From Baylisascaris procyonis (lineage: Eukaryota > Nematoda > Chromadorea > Rhabditida > Ascarididae), in contig JAZARR010000179.1 of the NCBI GenBank assembly GCA_037389465.1, positions 2,204,501-2,268,500 of the forward strand: a DNA stretch of 64,000 nt, in the 5' to 3' direction. Of the stretch, positions 48,430 through 60,499 are shown piece by piece. Made by a program: the position numbers and the translations under genes. A model generated the notes under the pieces. The model was not told where the DNA came from and ran no database searches. It saw nothing but the letters and a program-made list of their open reading frames with translations. Position 1 is the first letter of the stretch. Each line of letters opens with the position of its first letter.

Positions 48430-51400
48430 ACATTGCCATAATTCGTTTTTGTGAAGCAAATTTGTAAAAGCGTGTCACTCTAGATGGGAGATTTCTTTAG
48501 AAAACGACTTTTTTCGTAGCATTTGTTTACAACAGAGCTGAGCGATTTGTCTACCTTTTATCGTCTATGAAAACGCACCTCGCGGTCGGTGCATTAATTG
48601 AATATGCAAATGAATTTCCATGCTACTCCTATCCCCGAATTGCCCGTCATTCCCATCCTTTAAATACATTTTGAATTAAACTATCGAAGAAACTCTTTTT
48701 AATGAAACAGCAAATCGACGCAACTTTGTTCAACAGACGATACTGTTTGCTAATCAATAGCAAATTAATATACATTAAAAAAAGAACAAAAATAAACAGC
48801 GTCTACCTCGACGATGCAACACCTTTTGTTCGATTGGAGTTCAAAGATCGAAGATCTCCGGAAAATTTTCACCAAATATTTCTCAACTGTTTAGAATCAT
48901 AGCGATAGCTCAACTCTTTTGAGTATTCAGGAAGAAAAATAAACAGTAATTTATGGTTCATGTTCAAAAAGCTGAGAAAAATTTCCAGTCATTGATTAAA
49001 TCAATTTCTTTAAATTCTTTTAATTATATCATAAAATAAACTTCAAAAAAAAATTTATTAGAGCAATTAAACGAACTTTTTTATTTTCGAAAACGATAAA
49101 AAAATTGAGAAAAAAATATCTTTATAATCGCAAATGCAATCAAACATTCGCATAACGCAAAAAAATATGTTGAATTCTTGTGTGGTCCATTTGATGATGC
49201 AAAATTTCTCAGTAAACATTTCTATAGGAGAGTAATAAATCTAAAAAATTCAACTTTCAGAAACATAATTTTCGTCCATAAAAAATTGAAATTCTCATCA
49301 AAATTTTTCCGATTTGTTGTTTTTTTGATAAATAAAATTTTAGTTGAGAAATTCACTATATTTGTTGATAAAGTATGAGAAATACAAAGACAACGGGAAA
49401 ACTCTTATCTGAATAGTGCAAGATCTATTCCATTCTCATATTTCAACTTGTATGGATCGAAGAAAAAACGAAGTCCTCGATATCTGAGTTTTTTTTTTTC
49501 GATTCAATCGAAAAAATTTGCCAGTTTATTCTAATTTGATTCTTGAATTACCAAGTTAGAATGAAAAGAAATGATACGTTCAGAGGATTTATTCAGCCCG
49601 CATACTTCAAATGGGGAAATTGATTAATCCAAAAAGGTAACAATACAAATAATAAAGGTGAGATAAGCAAAACATTTTAAATATGTTCTCTAGGAAATCA
49701 CTTTGGCAACGTAGCGTTTATAAAAGTTATGCCCTCAGGCGCATTAAGTGCACTATTTTCATGGGTCGTTAGCCATGTGACAAGCTATATAAAGCTGAAA
49801 AAAATCGCCTAATCAAAATCCGATAAATTTGGCTATGATATCACTAAAATTTTAGAGTGCTTATTCGTATATGAAAGTTACTCAATGAAAATGTCTATGA
49901 TTTCATATCACATAATTTATTCCAGTAGTTAGATCAGTGGATAATGCCTCTCTCCATAAACAAAACTTGACTCTTAGCATCATTATAAGTGATGCGCATA
50001 ACCTTTACAAGTTGTTGGATGATTTTTTACAAAGTATTGACGAACTTTCAATGTCCAATCTAAAGAAGTTACAAGTATGAAATTTTATTAAATATAAACA
50101 CTCGATTAAGTAGCAATCTAATCAAAGATCTGAGATAAGATGAAATCTCAAAAATCACTCGACTATATTACTTTTAAAATGCTTTCTAAAGACATTCTAA
50201 ATTGAAAAAAATTTATGACAGCATCTGGATATCTCAAAAGAGGCAATAATCTTCCAATATTCACCATCTCATATAAAACAGCTGGCAAATTTATATAGAT
50301 ATCCGTTTAGAAATATTTATGAATGATATCGATTTTTTTTTTGACTTCTTAATTTCATAGGCCAGTAGAAGAAGCGATAGTTTTGAAAAATCGATAAAAA
50401 TAAAATTCAATATAATTTTTAAATTCTTTCGAATCACCTTATTCCATATGACTATTCTTATGCTTTTAAGCGGAAATTTTATGTCTGAAAATAATTTAAA
50501 TATGCAGATGTGAAAAGAAAAAAACATGATCAACGGCTTATGAATAGTTTAATCTCACATAAATTTCCACCCTCATCTCGATCTTACTCTCCCAAAGCTT
50601 TCCATTCCCACCTACGCACCACAATCTCCCTTACACTCCCCCCCCATCCCCTTCTTAATTACGGCATCTAATGCTTCACACTCACCGCAGAACACAATAA
50701 AAGTTGGAAGGATTGGCAATAAATCGCTCAACATGCTCGCAGCTTAACAATCGAACACATTAAACAACAAATGCCCATGTCAACACATCAAAGTGCAACT
50801 GTCATGAGACAAATAAACGAAACAATTTCTGCACACATTGATACGATTTTATGTTGCACTCAATAACTCAAGAAGTGAGCAGCACACGCTTTTAGCTTCC
50901 AGACAGTCGGCTGGCTAGACGCTGGAATTGTTTGTCTCTTTAAAAAATCACAAATTTCCGGTCTCTTTTTTTTCTAGTGTAATGTGCAAACTGAACAGCA
51001 TTCCAACTATTAGACAAATTCCACTCGAGATACATTCAAAGGTTTTATACGGCGGAATAGTTTTGTTGGTGAGTTTGTCGGAAAATTCAATGTGCACAAT
51101 AAAAATGAAAAAAAAAATGGTGTCAAATCTAATAAGCAAACAAAACAACGTTCCACTGCAACCACATGAAAAGATATTTACATACGAATAACGTAGCGAA
51201 GTCAAAAAAAAAAAATTTCTTAGCGAAAATTACATAAATTTCAAAAATTTATGCAAAAACTCAATGAAACTATTTATTAGAAATTCATTAATGCAATAAA
51301 TGTTTGTTACTGCAAAATTTAGCACAATTTATCACTGCAAATTGATAGCAAAATTTATTATGAATCGAAGTAAAGAAGGATTGGTTTATATGCTTTATTC

Positions 51401-52320
51401 TTGGTGCTCAAATTCGAAACGCAAGACAAACTGAGGGATAGCGAAAGTGGGCAGGGGGGAGGAAAGATGGAGACAGATGAAGGATTTCAGAGCAAACTAA
51501 AACTTGCAAAGTAAACTACTTTTAGATAACACCTTTATTCATTGCTTTTGCTTTTTCCACTGGAACATAACGCTTTAGTGTTGCATACAGTGTTGAGTGG
51601 TGTTGAGTAGCATTCAGTTTTGCCTAAGGCTGTACATTGTTAGTGGCTAAAGTTTTGGACGCAGTCACGACTCAGCAGTAAAAAAAGTCTATGGGGCGAT
51701 AACTTACAAGTTGCACGCAAGCTGATTTGCATATCGAAGCATAAATATGCAGACGATACTTTCAATCACTGTATATTTTGCGTTCAGTGAATTCTAAACG
51801 GGTTTATATTTCATTTAAGTGCATCTTAGAATGTTGTGCGGAGGCCAGCGCTCCTCCTGCCCCCTTGCAGTGACATTTCTCTCCGGGGTTTTTAGAACTC
51901 CTCATCGCTTTCTCAATCCAGGATTCGCTTTGCGCTTCTCTGTCACCCTATAGCCTTTGGTATCTGCTACCAATAAATATTACAGTAATCTTTTAGGCTG
52001 TTCCGATCACTGCTTTCTTACGATCATGGAAAAAAAAACAACAAAAACAATTGGTTTTTGGAGTAGCTGGCAAGATAAGCGCTCTGATCAGACAGTCTTC
52101 AAGGCAATCAACAAAGAGTAAAATGTGCAAAACAATTGCATCATAAAATATTTTAATTCACCTAACCGCTCATAAAAATTCTTCACAAAATATTCGTCGT
52201 CCCGCAATCTCGTTAGAGTGAAACAAGAACATAGGCCAATATACCTAAATTTATTTGTATTTTTAAATATCCGTTATTTGTTCCGAAGTTACTGAAACAA
52301 TGGAAAATTCGCCATTGCAA
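48430..52320. other. Gene-free stretch
   Basis: No gene is recognised. It holds an octamer at 48604, a second at 51725, a tRNA-box-A-like word near 49930 and a C-rich patch near 50637-50652. A small tandem TGTTGAGTGG lies at 51591-51610. Confidence 0.5.
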
Positions 52321-52329
52321 ATCATCCGA

Positions 52330-52462
52330 TGCTGTACATTACATTCACTCAATTTATAACTCTAGTTTCAGTGGTTTGCGAGATGAGATTACTGTATAAA
52401 CAGACACACGCAGACATGCAGACAGACACGTACATACACAAGCAGACAGATATGTACAAGAC
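52330..52462 (+). mobile_element. CAGACA-tailed dispersed repeat, copy C
   Basis: CAATTTATAACTCTAGTTTC and GCGAGATGAGATTACTG precede a tail with AACAGACACACGCAGACATG and CAGACAGACACG. The order and spacing match copy B. The plus-strand 79-codon frame (52329-52568) runs through the tail and lacks any family match. Confidence 0.5.
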
Positions 52463-54013
52463 ATGGTGCTCTTTTACAAGACAAATTTACACAAGCGCAC
52501 AAAAACACGGTGAAGCATTTACATTGCACCACTCAAATGATGTAGACGACGAAGAATGTGATGAATGATTTGGCGCGCAAATTCACTCATATGGCTGCGG
52601 TGTCCTTCTCCTCTCTTTGCTTCTCTCACTTCCTTTGCTCTATATGTCTCGTTCTCTTAATTATTGTATATTCTAACATCTAAGGAATTCGAGTTTTTCA
52701 GTATTCCCCTCTCATTTTTCTATGCTCTCTAGCGCAGGTATTTTTTTGTCAGCCAATTCATTTATGTCCCTGAAAAGCATTTCACGAATATATTTATGCT
52801 CTTTGAAATGTCTTCGATGCAAAGTTATAGAATGATACCCTGATTCATCTATGAAACGTGCGTTTAAAGGAATTTGAAAATAAGCTTTTCAATGGTAATG
52901 AAATTTTCCAATAAAAACCGGAAGTCCAGGAAGCAGCTAGAAGCAGCAATGAGTTCGAAATTTGCATTAATCCACAAATTCAATACTAAGGTTTATATGA
53001 GATCATTTAGCTACCATATTAATGTAGAAAGGGAAAAATTTAAGCCATCTTTTAAATCTTTTGTTACCTTGAGTCGTTTCTTATTACAGCACTTGCAGGT
53101 AATTGTTAATTTATGTGATTGATGCGCTCACATCTGATATTATGGATCTAAGTGCTCCTTCATTCTTTCTCTAATCTCAGCTATTTCTTACCCAAAATCC
53201 CAAGGAAACAGCAGGAAATTGATTCTTTCCGATTGCTCAGTGCCCTTCTAAACAACCGTACTAGAGCAATATCATAGAGAAATATAGCCGAAAGTTCACT
53301 CCATTGGACTGGTATTATATTTACAAATAAACCGCATTCACAATTCGAATAAAGAAGAAGAATCTTATCCAGAATTTTCAAATTAAAATATTTTTTGATT
53401 ATTTTCAATAGCCAAAACTACTTCGTCCCATAAAAATGACTTCACAGCTGTTCAACAAGCAAAGAAAAGTGCTCGAAATATTGTCTGTTAAAAGTCAGTA
53501 AAATCGCTAAAATAGCTATAGAATATTAAAGTTTGAGTAACGACTCTTTGAAATGTTTGCTTGAGAAAGTAATTGTGCAATGTTAGAAGTTCTTAATTGA
53601 TTGATTATTTTCTTAATTGAATCTGCTCACTCGGTGTTTCTTTCGCATTGAAAAACATTTTATCAAATAATAATTATTTTTTATTCAATTATACGTAATC
53701 GAGCAGATAAATATTCAAATCTTGATAAATGGACAACAAATCGGATGCGATTGGTACCTTCATTTTCTCGAGAAATTTATTTAAAGGAGTTTCACAATGG
53801 GAGTGACAGGTTTATTTACCAATCCAGCTAGTCTAATGGTGTTCACTCATCTCTTCTATCCATTTATATTTAAGTTTGCGTGTCTTCATCAGGCAGTCTC
53901 ATACTTTTGGCTTATACGATTCGATGGTGATCAATATCAGTCATCATATTAGGAAGGAACATTTATTTTCGTGGACACATAGATGCATTTTGTGATATTA
54001 GTAGCTTACGCAA

Positions 54014-54015
<2 letters not shown>

Positions 54016-54079
<64 letters not shown>
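54016..54079. repeat. (AT)n microsatellite
   Basis: About 64 bases of pure alternating AT. Confidence 0.95.
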
Positions 54080-54082
<3 letters not shown>

Positions 54083-54984
54083 CTTAGTAAATGCACTATA
54101 TGCTACCAATAGTAATAACACGAAAAACGTTTCTGTACGTTCATATTATTCCGTAGAAATCGTCGAACATTTTGGATGTTTTTGTGTTGAAAGTGCAGAC
54201 TGCTTTACACCCTTCTCTCCTTTTTTCATCTCCTACAACGATTCCATTGTCCCCCTTTTAGATGCTTTCTTTGTCCATTCCCCTCCCTTTTTCATTTCCC
54301 CTCAGCAATGAATATGTGGCAAATGCAATGTCATTTAAAAGAATTAGTTTCATTGTCATCGTAACATTGAATGATCATTAACTTTAATTTGTTCAAAAAT
54401 CCTCTAGAATATATAAACTGCTAAATAAATATTCGATAAATGAGCATTACTTTTCAATAAGCACACTATCATTTAGCCAAGGTAACGCTGTCATTAATAC
54501 ACATTTTAAAATTGTCATTTCTATATGTCAAATTCTTTTTTATTTCTAATTTTAAAAGTGACTAAATGTATCACACATAGGAAATAGTGGAAAACTATGA
54601 AAAAGACAAAGTGCTAAATTATATCAATGTTACTAAAGTACTAGAATACCGAATATTTGAATAGTAACTAATTAAACAACTAATTAATAATTTCTTTGTT
54701 TCAATTTTGACGAATGCATTGACCGGATGAACAGTGCGGTTGAAACGAAAAAATTTGAAGTAAAGAGCGATCGATGAGTGCATTCAACGATCACTTAGCA
54801 CTGTGAATACAGCTACAATTTGTTGTCTTCACAAAGAACAACACTTCACACAAAAACTCTCATCAATATGCACAATGCAATACATTATCTATCATTTAAT
54901 TTTATCTTTTTCTTCATTAAACGGACCAAAAGCAAAGTCATCAAAAGATATCATTGATATTAAGAGAAAATACGCACTTTAAAA

Positions 54985-55106
54985 TGATGAAGAATAGACG
55001 GAGAAAAGGGGAAATGAAGGTGGAATAGGAAGGAGTTTAAGGAAGAGGAGAATGGAGCAAGAAGAGGTTCAGAAAAGAGGAGGATGGAAGAGGAGAGGGT
55101 GTTTGG
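54985..55106 (+). repeat. Purine-rich tract
   Basis: Around 120 bases are almost entirely A and G, with AGGA, GGAAG and GAGGA words. It matches the tracts at 3340 and 12018 in composition but not in exact order. Confidence 0.6.
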
Positions 55107-56576
55107 TTCCTTTATAAAGTCCATTGGTAGTCCCGTTTAGTTGTACGTACTCGTTGATTCGCATCATTCTTGCTTAGTGATCTTATCTATTTTCTTAATT
55201 TTTACATCATTTCTTGACCTCTATTTTATACCATTTCATACTCTACACTATACCATCCATGTCGAAACAAGTAAACGGTAAAATAAGGATAAAATCCTAC
55301 GGAATTAATGTCTTTTTTTAGCAGAAGACAATCGTTTTTAGAAATTGTATCTGTTTAAATACATGATTCCCTCTTCGTTAGATGCATCATCGTTGAGAAT
55401 CACAAAAAAAGCGAAATTTGAAGACTTCGAATGAAATAATAACGATATTTCTTTTCGTCGATTTAGTGATGTATTTACCTGCCTAAATATTTTAGGTATA
55501 AAGAATAATTGAGGTGGATCGATCGTGCAAATGATATGCAAAGAAAAAAATACAAATATCTATTGCTTAAGTGGATTATTTGTCAATAGAATCTCAACGA
55601 GTGCGAGAGGCAAAGACGACATTCATTGAATGCATTCCATCGAGACATATAAAAAAGTGTTTGCAAAATGCGCAAAAAAAAAAAGAAGTGAAGTTCATCG
55701 TGCAACAGAATTTCTCATACTATAATGAACGACGCATAAGGCTTTTCACTTGACGAATTCAATTTAATAAAACCTGAAAGTGAAGGAAGGAGAGAGAAGG
55801 AGGACATAAATGGAAGTTTTCGATGAGGTCCTAATTTTTCAAAACAGCTTATGAAGATTTGGAGGAAGATTGAGATCTGCGGCTCCATATTGAAGCACTG
55901 ATCTGAACAATAGCAATAGTTCTTTCTAATCGTCGTTTGGTCCAACAAAATCTTCTATAGTTTTTATTTTCTCGCATAACTGAGTATAGCGAAGTTCGGA
56001 TGTCCGTTGCGTTTAGCAAAGTAAGCTCAATAAGGAATCAAATATTCAATTGTACAACCATACTTTTCGATAGTTTTCAAATTTTATCGACGATCTGTTT
56101 AAAATTGAAAGATGTTAACGATGACAGTACCATTAAGTTAAAAATATTCAAACAATGTGTAAAGATATAAAAAATAATATTTATTGCGCTTTAATTCAAT
56201 AAAGTATCGAATTTAAGAGTCAAGGCGAAATCTAATCTGATATGCAATTCAGGCTGTATTTTTCAAAAATTACGCATTTGTAGCATTTTTTTGCCGGTCA
56301 TGAAATGAAAATACGCGATGAATAAATAAATAGAAAAAAACACAGGCAGACAAACAAATAAAGAGATACATACTAGCTAATCGCTACTGCAAATGGTATA
56401 GATGAGTTCAACAAAAGGCAAAATAAAGGTGAAAGAGGAAATGAGCCGAGTGTTGTTTGAATGACTGAAAGTTCCTCGCTTGAACTATCCCCTTTTTTAT
56501 GCTATAAATTTTTGTGTATATTTATCAAATATTTATGAATCATTCTAATATTATACTCGTTGAGAATACTCTTTTG

Positions 56577-56635
56577 TAGATAAGTAATTTTCGACAAATA
56601 ACTATAGATAAGTAATACTACAGATAAATAATAAA
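56577..56635. repeat. 28-bp degenerate tandem repeat
   Basis: TAGATAAGTAA starts at 56577 and 56605, with a third partial unit, CAGATAAATAA, near 56621. Confidence 0.5.
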
Positions 56636-56852
56636 AATTGCGCTTGCAACATATTTATTGGTTTTATTAATGTCAATTCCATTTACGATAAAAACATATT
56701 GCGAATTGAATCATCGCACCGTCACTATGTAAATTGATAACCTATGAGTATAAGAAGAAATGATATTTGATGCATGCGTGACTAAGATTAAAAATATTAT
56801 TTACTATGAAACAATTTAAGAGACTAAACAACTTTAGCATCAAATTCAAAAA

Positions 56853-57074
56853 GTGGAATCAATTTATTTGAAGATAGCTGACGTTTGCATAGATTGCTGT
56901 TGGATCGCGTGTGCGCGGACTGCTGACAGTTTTCATTTGCGTAGAGTACTAAATGACTTAAAGGAGAGGAGCGAAGAGTGGCACTTTATTGGCAGAGGGG
57001 GTATGGGGGCGGGAAAAGACAGAACACATATTTTAAGTGAATCACAGCACAATAAAAATGAAACTTTATGCTAA
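56853..57074 (+). CDS. Unrecognised 73-codon open frame, doubtful
   Basis: The frame begins MESIYLKIADVCIDCCWIAC and ends NKNETLC. It has seven Cys and a Gly-rich middle (GRGGMGAGKD). The Gly-rich part comes from a G/A-rich DNA patch. No conserved Cys spacing, domain or signal peptide is recognised. No opposite-strand or flanking signal supports transcription. Confidence 0.12.
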   Translation: MESIYLKIADVCIDCCWIACARTADSFHLRRVLNDLKERSEEWHFIGRGGMGAGKDRTHILSESQHNKNETLC

Positions 57075-57390
57075 CTTTCGGTTAGATATGACTTCTAGTC
57101 TTGATGTATCATTACCGTATTTTCTCTATTCGTTTTAAGATCAATTTACCGTATAATCACCTAAATCGTCATGTTTGGGCTTGGTTCTTTTTCTTCTCTC
57201 AAATTCTTTCTTCTTGCATAAATTATGACGTCGATTGCAAGGCATTTTTCATGTATTTACAGGCCCTCTATCCATAAAATGATGTCATTTAGAATGAAAT
57301 GAAGTGACGTTATCCGATGCAATTCTATCTTCATCTTGAATAATGCGCCACTCGTAAAGCAAACAGAAATGGGGCAACGGTCGGTTTTTA

Positions 57391-57410
57391 TGCACATTTG
57401 GAAATGTGCA
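57391..57410. other. Perfect 9-bp inverted repeat with 2-bp spacer
   Basis: TGCACATTT and AAATGTGCA flank GG. It lies next to the minus-strand CAGACA-tailed repeat copy and could be part of that element or a separate small hairpin. Confidence 0.6.
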
Positions 57411-57439
57411 TTTGCAAAACGCATTATACAACATCCATG

Positions 57440-57540
57440 TGCACACATGCATGTCTGCGTCTGTCTGTCTGTCCCAATGTCCAATAGTTTAAATTCGGAA
57501 ACTATCAGCCTTCGAACTGCAAAACTTGATAGTCATAACA
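57440..57540 (-). mobile_element. CAGACA-tailed dispersed repeat, copy D
   Basis: On the minus strand the segment reads ATCAAGTTTTGCAGTTCGAA, then ATTTAAACTATTGGACATTG, then GGGACAGACAGACAGACGCAG. The GACATTG...GGGACAGACA junction matches copy A, and the general layout matches copies B and C. Overlapping frames on both strands (57257-57484 and 57336-57608) owe their Cys/Val repeats to the tail. Confidence 0.45.
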
Positions 57541-57544
57541 TGCA

Positions 57545-59240
57545 CCATAAAATGACCACCTATACCACTGTTTATCCACCAATTTCGAAGCCAGTCACAA
57601 ACATTTAAAAAACCAAAAAATTTCAGTGCATATCTTAGCAATTGGATGTTCATTTTACACTGCTAGGATATTGCAGAAGTGCAAGTCTTTTAGACTTATA
57701 CGGGCCAACGGCAGGATCAATGCGAAATATGCAAATGCTGCATAATTCATTTCTCGTTGGCAACCTACGAAAGTGGACGAAGTGCAAAAGCGCATATCGC
57801 GCCAGCTTCTCCAACACATTTCTGCGTTTACTTTTGAAGCATTTAAACTAAGAGAAGTCGATAACTTTTACAATAATGAATGAAGTAGTACGGTTGATTT
57901 GTATGCTTTCATATGATCAATTTTGGGACGGATAAAACATTACCATAAGAGTAAGTCAATAAATATACTATTTGCAATCAGCTTCAATTTAGTGCTGCAT
58001 TCAAAGAAATATGAGGGCAAATATGACGAAGCATATTTAGCTGTAGGGTATTGTTGACTTGTGCAGACCTCATTACACGTTGCAATATGTTGAAAAAAAA
58101 TGACCACTCCTTTTATAAACATGAAAATTCAAATTAAGAGAGAAGTTAGGTTACTCTTCCATCGATCGGAAATTTGGAGTGCACAAAACTTTTTTAAACT
58201 ACTCCTTTTTTTTCGGAATTTAAATTCAAATACTATATTATCAAATTCAGTGTTATCTTCATCAGTCACGCAACCTCTTGCAAATATATACGGGCGTATT
58301 CAAACACATTCATAACAAAGTCATACATATACTGTAAATTCCTGGTTGAAATAGCATAGAGGATGAAGGGGAAAGTGTGGAGGGGGTGGGGAGGGATGAA
58401 CCTAGCCCTTGATCCCTGTAGTTACTACTTCTCGGTTAACGGTCGGAGGTAAAGAGTTAGAATGACCATAGAGGTAGGCGGAATTTAAAATCCTTTTAAC
58501 TGTTTAACCTAGTTTATACATGTCAAAGCAGTTTATTTTTTAAGCGGATCACAATGGAAGATGAGTGGATTCGAAAAAACTGCAAATAGAAAAGATTAAT
58601 TAGAAGTCAGAAAGGTGAGACAGTTGACGTCTCTCCTCCTTCTGTTACCGCTCCTCCTATCTATGCGGTAGGTACTACCTAGGTGAGATGTTCGAGAGCT
58701 GATCGTAAAATGAGTGAAAGTGTTGTAAATCATCATATCGCTCGTGGCATTTTCAAAGTCACATTCGCACAAACACTCCACATGGCACCACATCACCATC
58801 AATGAGCTCTAAATAGAAAAACCGCATCACGCACACGTCCGATAGATTCTTCTTAATAGGCTTTCATTAAAGACACCCCGATGAATCGCCATCACAATGC
58901 GACCTCTTTTTAAAAGCTTCAAATAACCTCATATTAAAGCGTTACGCCTCAAAGAGATTCTCGCAGAAAATCGCTCAACTCTCTTCAATCCAAACAAAAC
59001 TTAAAACGAATCGGTGAATTCGCATCAACACAATTGCATCTAATTAGTAAAAATATAAATATTGACTAATAATATAATTGCTATACGACGATTGAGGGAG
59101 CATCAAAAATGATGGCACTTAACAATAGCTGATATCATGGATGGATGTAGGTGATAGATTGCCAACAACGTATAAGCAAATGATAAGCAAATCAATTAGC
59201 ATAGGCGTTCGTGTTCACGATTGTGCAACAAGAACGAAGA
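57545..59240. other. Gene-free stretch
   Basis: No gene is recognised. There is an octamer at 57729-57736 and a G-rich patch near 58380-58397 with runs of 5, 4 and 3 G. A small palindromic GGTAGGTACTACC lies near 58669-58681. Confidence 0.5.
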
Positions 59241-59253
59241 CGCATGCAATACT

Positions 59254-59290
59254 TATAAAGACCCAGCAAGGCAGCAAAGCAGAGTCTATT
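59254..59290 (+). promoter_or_regulatory. Candidate TATA-type core promoter
   Basis: TATAAAG at 59254-59260 is followed by a non-A+T-rich leader (CCCAGCAAGGCAGCAAAGC). A possible start region, CAGAGTC, lies about 25-30 bases downstream. The spacing and base content are those of a simple arthropod-type core promoter and differ from the A+T-rich surroundings. Confidence 0.3.
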
Positions 59291-59307
59291 CTATTGCAAC
59301 TATTGCC

Positions 59308-59540
59308 ATGATCAGTAAAATTCCAGAATTAATTCAATTCTCGTTTATAAAGTAATGCAAGTTACAAATACAATATTTTTGGTTGAATTAAATGAAAAAT
59401 TGGAGACTATTGCAAAAATTCTAATAAAATGTAAAGTTTGGATTAAATGCATCATCATCACTTTAGAAATGCGAAATTTATGCAAAAAGACGAACGAAAA
59501 ATGCAATCGGTTGTTGATAGCGCTTTACAATTCAGTATAG
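59308..59540 (+). CDS. Two tiny overlapping frames after the promoter-like site, unknown
   Basis: The first ATG after the candidate start site (59308) opens a 15-codon frame starting MISKIPELIQ. It stops at TAATG, where the stop overlaps the ATG of a 61-codon frame (59355-59540). The second product starts MQVTNTIFLVELNEKLETIA and contains four Cys as two C-x-n-C pairs with many Lys. It resembles a small cationic peptide in composition, but matches no family I know and has no clear signal peptide. An AATAAA lies at 59797-59802, about 260 bases downstream. TATA, short frames and polyA signal in order are suggestive, but each is common by chance in A+T-rich DNA. Confidence 0.18.
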
Positions 59541-59887
59541 ATCACCAATAACGTTGCACATTGGGCATTTCTAAGATATCACATTTAGTAATCCATCAAC
59601 TGTGTAAAGATATCATTTCACATACGAGTTATGAATGTAGGTGCTGTATTCATAAGTTGGATATAATGAGGCGACAAACGCTGCGCAATTTCGACATATA
59701 AGTTTTATTTTAAAACTATGAAAATTGGCTTAATAATAATTGAATTATCTTGTTTTATTTTTATAAGATTACTTGAAAATTCTATAGAGCAATAACAATA
59801 AATTTCTAGCTCTTAAATATCATTGAAATGACAATTCAAAAGATAATGGTCGCATAAAAATTAGAAAGTTGGCCTCCAATTCCATCG

Positions 59888-59906
59888 TATATATACATAT
59901 ATAAAT

Positions 59907-60002
<96 letters not shown>

Positions 60003-60013
60003 GAATATATATA

Positions 60014-60087
<74 letters not shown>
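59888..60087. repeat. Compound (AT)n microsatellite of about 200 bp
   Basis: Two long pure AT tracts are joined near 60000-60020 by ATGAATATAT...TTTTATAT. It is the longest simple repeat in the window, and its true length may be wrong in an assembly. The 100-codon Tyr-Ile frame through it (59820-60122, minus) is spurious. Confidence 0.95.
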
Positions 60088-60090
<3 letters not shown>

Positions 60091-60236
60091 AAACCCATGA
60101 ATGCACCATTAATTAAAAACATGAGGTTATTTAAGAACTATGAATGCGAAATAAAATATAAAAATGAACAAGAAGATATTGAAAATAGATCGTATTTGTA
60201 GAAAGGATATCCTAAGAAAAGAACAAAGACCTGAAA

Positions 60237-60276
60237 GGTGTACACGTTTCGGCCCTTATTCGTTTACGTGTGCACC
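60237..60276. other. 11-bp inverted repeat, one mismatch, 18-bp spacer
   Basis: GGTGTACACGT (60237-60247) pairs with ACGTGTGCACC (60266-60276) at 10 of 11 positions. It overlaps the GGCCC arm of the hammerhead-like motif, so the two folds compete or nest. GTGTACAC within the left arm is itself a palindrome. Confidence 0.7.
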
Positions 60277-60279
60277 GGA

Positions 60280-60316
60280 GTTATGCGCGGGCCATCATCA
60301 GAACGATACGCATAAC
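60280..60316. other. 8-bp inverted repeat around the CTGATGA word
   Basis: GTTATGCG (60280-60287) and CGCATAAC (60309-60316) are exact complements flanking the GGGCC and CATCATCAG segment. This gives a third pairing in the same 80-base region. Confidence 0.7.
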
Positions 60317-60499
60317 CCTGTTAGTTAAATGATGAAAAGTTGTAATGTTAGTGAAACAGCATGATGTAAAGGGCAGCGTAATAAGGGGACAGGTAGAAGT
60401 AGAGAAGAAGACCTGGAAACGTAAAAGACGAGGAGTAGAGTGAAGAATTACAACTGAAGACGTAAAGGGAACTATAGCTAGCGTCAATGTGAATATAAT

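Larger units (their letters stand above)
52470..56330. other. Gene-free stretch
   Basis: No gene is recognised. It contains the AT microsatellite near 54.0 kb, a purine-rich tract at 54985-55105, and a GAAGG-rich patch near 55780-55805. A minus-strand frame at 55338-55541 crosses a donor-like CAG|GTAAAT near 55480 but matches nothing known. Confidence 0.5.

Noticed and set aside
48149..48478. 109-codon minus-strand open frame with many Cys and Leu
   Set aside because: The Cys/Leu run (VCLCLYQCLSVC type) is the CAGACA tail of a dispersed repeat read backwards.
49925..50000. TTAGATCAGTGGATAATGC resembling a tRNA start
   Set aside because: Box A has a mismatch and no box B follows at tRNA or SINE spacing.
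59820..60122. 100-codon minus-strand open frame
   Set aside because: Nearly all of it is a Tyr-Ile repeat read through the long AT microsatellite.
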